Positions 63,332-64,000 of a DNA stretch of 64,000 nucleotides are shown here, one piece after another (position 1 is the first letter of the stretch; the number at the start of each line of letters is the position of its first letter). Source of the DNA: Burkholderia lata (GTDB lineage: Bacteria; Pseudomonadota; Gammaproteobacteria; Burkholderiales; Burkholderiaceae). The notes under the pieces are model-generated. The model searched no databases. It had not been told where the DNA came from and saw only the letters and a list, made by a program, of their open reading frames with translations. The stretch covers positions 124,001-188,000 of the forward strand of contig NZ_CABVQK010000017.1 of NCBI RefSeq assembly GCF_902499335.1, read 5' to 3'. A program made the translations under genes and the position numbers.

Positions 63332-64000
63332 ATGTTCGGCAAACTCACACTATCGGCGATCCCGTTCGATCAGCCCATCATCATGGTGGCCGGTGCCTTC
63401 ATGGGGCTGGCCGTGCTGGGCATTCTCGCCGCACTGACGATCACCGGCCGGTGGAAATGGCTGTGGACGGAATGGCTGACCACGGTCGACCACAAGAGGC
63501 TCGGCGTGATGTACATCATCGTCGCGCTGATCATGCTGCTGCGCGGCTTCGCCGACGCGATCATGATGCGCATGCAGCTCGCGCTCGCGTACAACGCGCC
63601 CGGCTACCTGCCGCCGCACCACTATGACCAGATCTTCACGGCACACGGCGTGATCATGATCTTCTTCATGGCGATGGTGTTCATGGTCGGCCTGATGAAC
63701 CTGATCGTGCCGCTGCAGATCGGCGCGCGCGACGTCGCGTTCCCGTTCATCAACTCGCTCTCGTTCTGGATGACGGCCGTCAGCGCGATCCTGATCAACG
63801 TCTCGCTCGTGATCGGTGAATTCGCACAGACGGGCTGGCTCGCGTATCCGCCGCTGTCGGAGCTGCAGTTCAGTCCGGGGGTAGGGGTCGACTACTACCT
63901 GTGGGCGCTGCAGATCTCGGGCGTCGGCACGCTGCTGACCGGCGTGAACTTCTTCGTGACGATCATCAAGATGCGCGCGCCGGGCATGACGCTGATGAAG
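63332..64000 (+). CDS. cyoB: cytochrome bo ubiquinol oxidase subunit I, N-terminal part
   Basis: 223 codons are visible before the window ends. The haem-copper oxidase features seen are TTVDHKRLGVMYIIVALIMLLRGFADAIMMR, FTAHGVIMIFFMAMVFMVGLMNLIVPLQIG (containing the first low-spin haem-b His) and the next membrane helices. Together with cyoA it reduces oxygen with electrons from ubiquinol and pumps protons. Confidence 0.97.
   Translation, partial: MFGKLTLSAIPFDQPIIMVAGAFMGLAVLGILAALTITGRWKWLWTEWLTTVDHKRLGVMYIIVALIMLLRGFADAIMMRMQLALAYNAPGYLPPHHYDQIFTAHGVIMIFFMAMVFMVGLMNLIVPLQIGARDVAFPFINSLSFWMTAVSAILINVSLVIGEFAQTGWLAYPPLSELQFSPGVGVDYYLWALQISGVGTLLTGVNFFVTIIKMRAPGMTLMK

Overview
The window looks like part of the main chromosome of a Burkholderia, most likely of the cepacia complex. 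This is an inference from about 66-67% GC, the codon use, and gene orders typical of that genus (isc operon behind a small phosphatase gene; lysS-prfB-recJ; pyrG-kdsA-eno-ftsB; dapA-bamC; accA-tilS-lysC). Almost all of it is core housekeeping sequence, densely packed on both strands.

Layout. 1-0.9 kb: the 3' end of a lutB-like Fe-S gene and a small exported protein. 0.98-7.5 kb: a phosphatase gene, then the complete isc operon (iscR-iscS-iscU-iscA-hscB-hscA-fdx-iscX), with a promoter overlapped by two IscR-like palindromes and a hairpin-plus-U-tract inside the operon between iscA and hscB. 7.6-14.3 kb, minus strand: a glycine-zipper protein, lysS, prfB (with its programmed +1 frameshift), recJ and an RpfE-like gene. 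14.5-19.9 kb: lolC-lolD, a TatD-family nuclease and comEC. 20.0-25.6 kb: a block of 49-bp hairpin-forming tandem repeats, a hydrolase, pyrG, kdsA, eno and ftsB. 25.7-27.7 kb, minus: a small lipoprotein, Hsp33 and a gamma-carbonic anhydrase. 27.8-36.9 kb: a DUF455 protein, a hydrolase, rnm, yciO, a site-2 protease, trpS (with a cysteine motif like that of Fe-S TrpRS), a methyltransferase, dapA, bamC and an MBL hydrolase. 37.0-43.2 kb: an alanine-rich lipoprotein, a ribosomal oxygenase, slyD, a metallophosphoesterase and mutS.

43.15-45.14 kb is the one clearly accessory stretch. Two AT-richer cassettes carrying three small genes of unknown function sit directly upstream of mutS. Each cassette ends in a conserved 37-bp module with a 17-nt palindrome, followed by another copy of the first ~21 codons and leader of mutS. 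One copy encodes a visibly different MutS N-terminus, which suggests the cassettes move between strains or species together with a borrowed mutS 5' end. This is the best candidate for an undescribed mobile system here.

45.26-59.9 kb returns to core genes: an FAD protein, suhB, trmJ, cysE, lpxH, two cyclophilins, a TPR protein, cysS, an AlkA-like glycosylase, accA, tilS, lysC and tRNA-Ser(GCT). 59.9-60.6 kb is a 770-bp AT-richer gap. 60.6-64 kb holds a stand-alone NuoM-like proton-pumping subunit followed by cyoA and the start of cyoB, a respiratory cluster cut by the window end.
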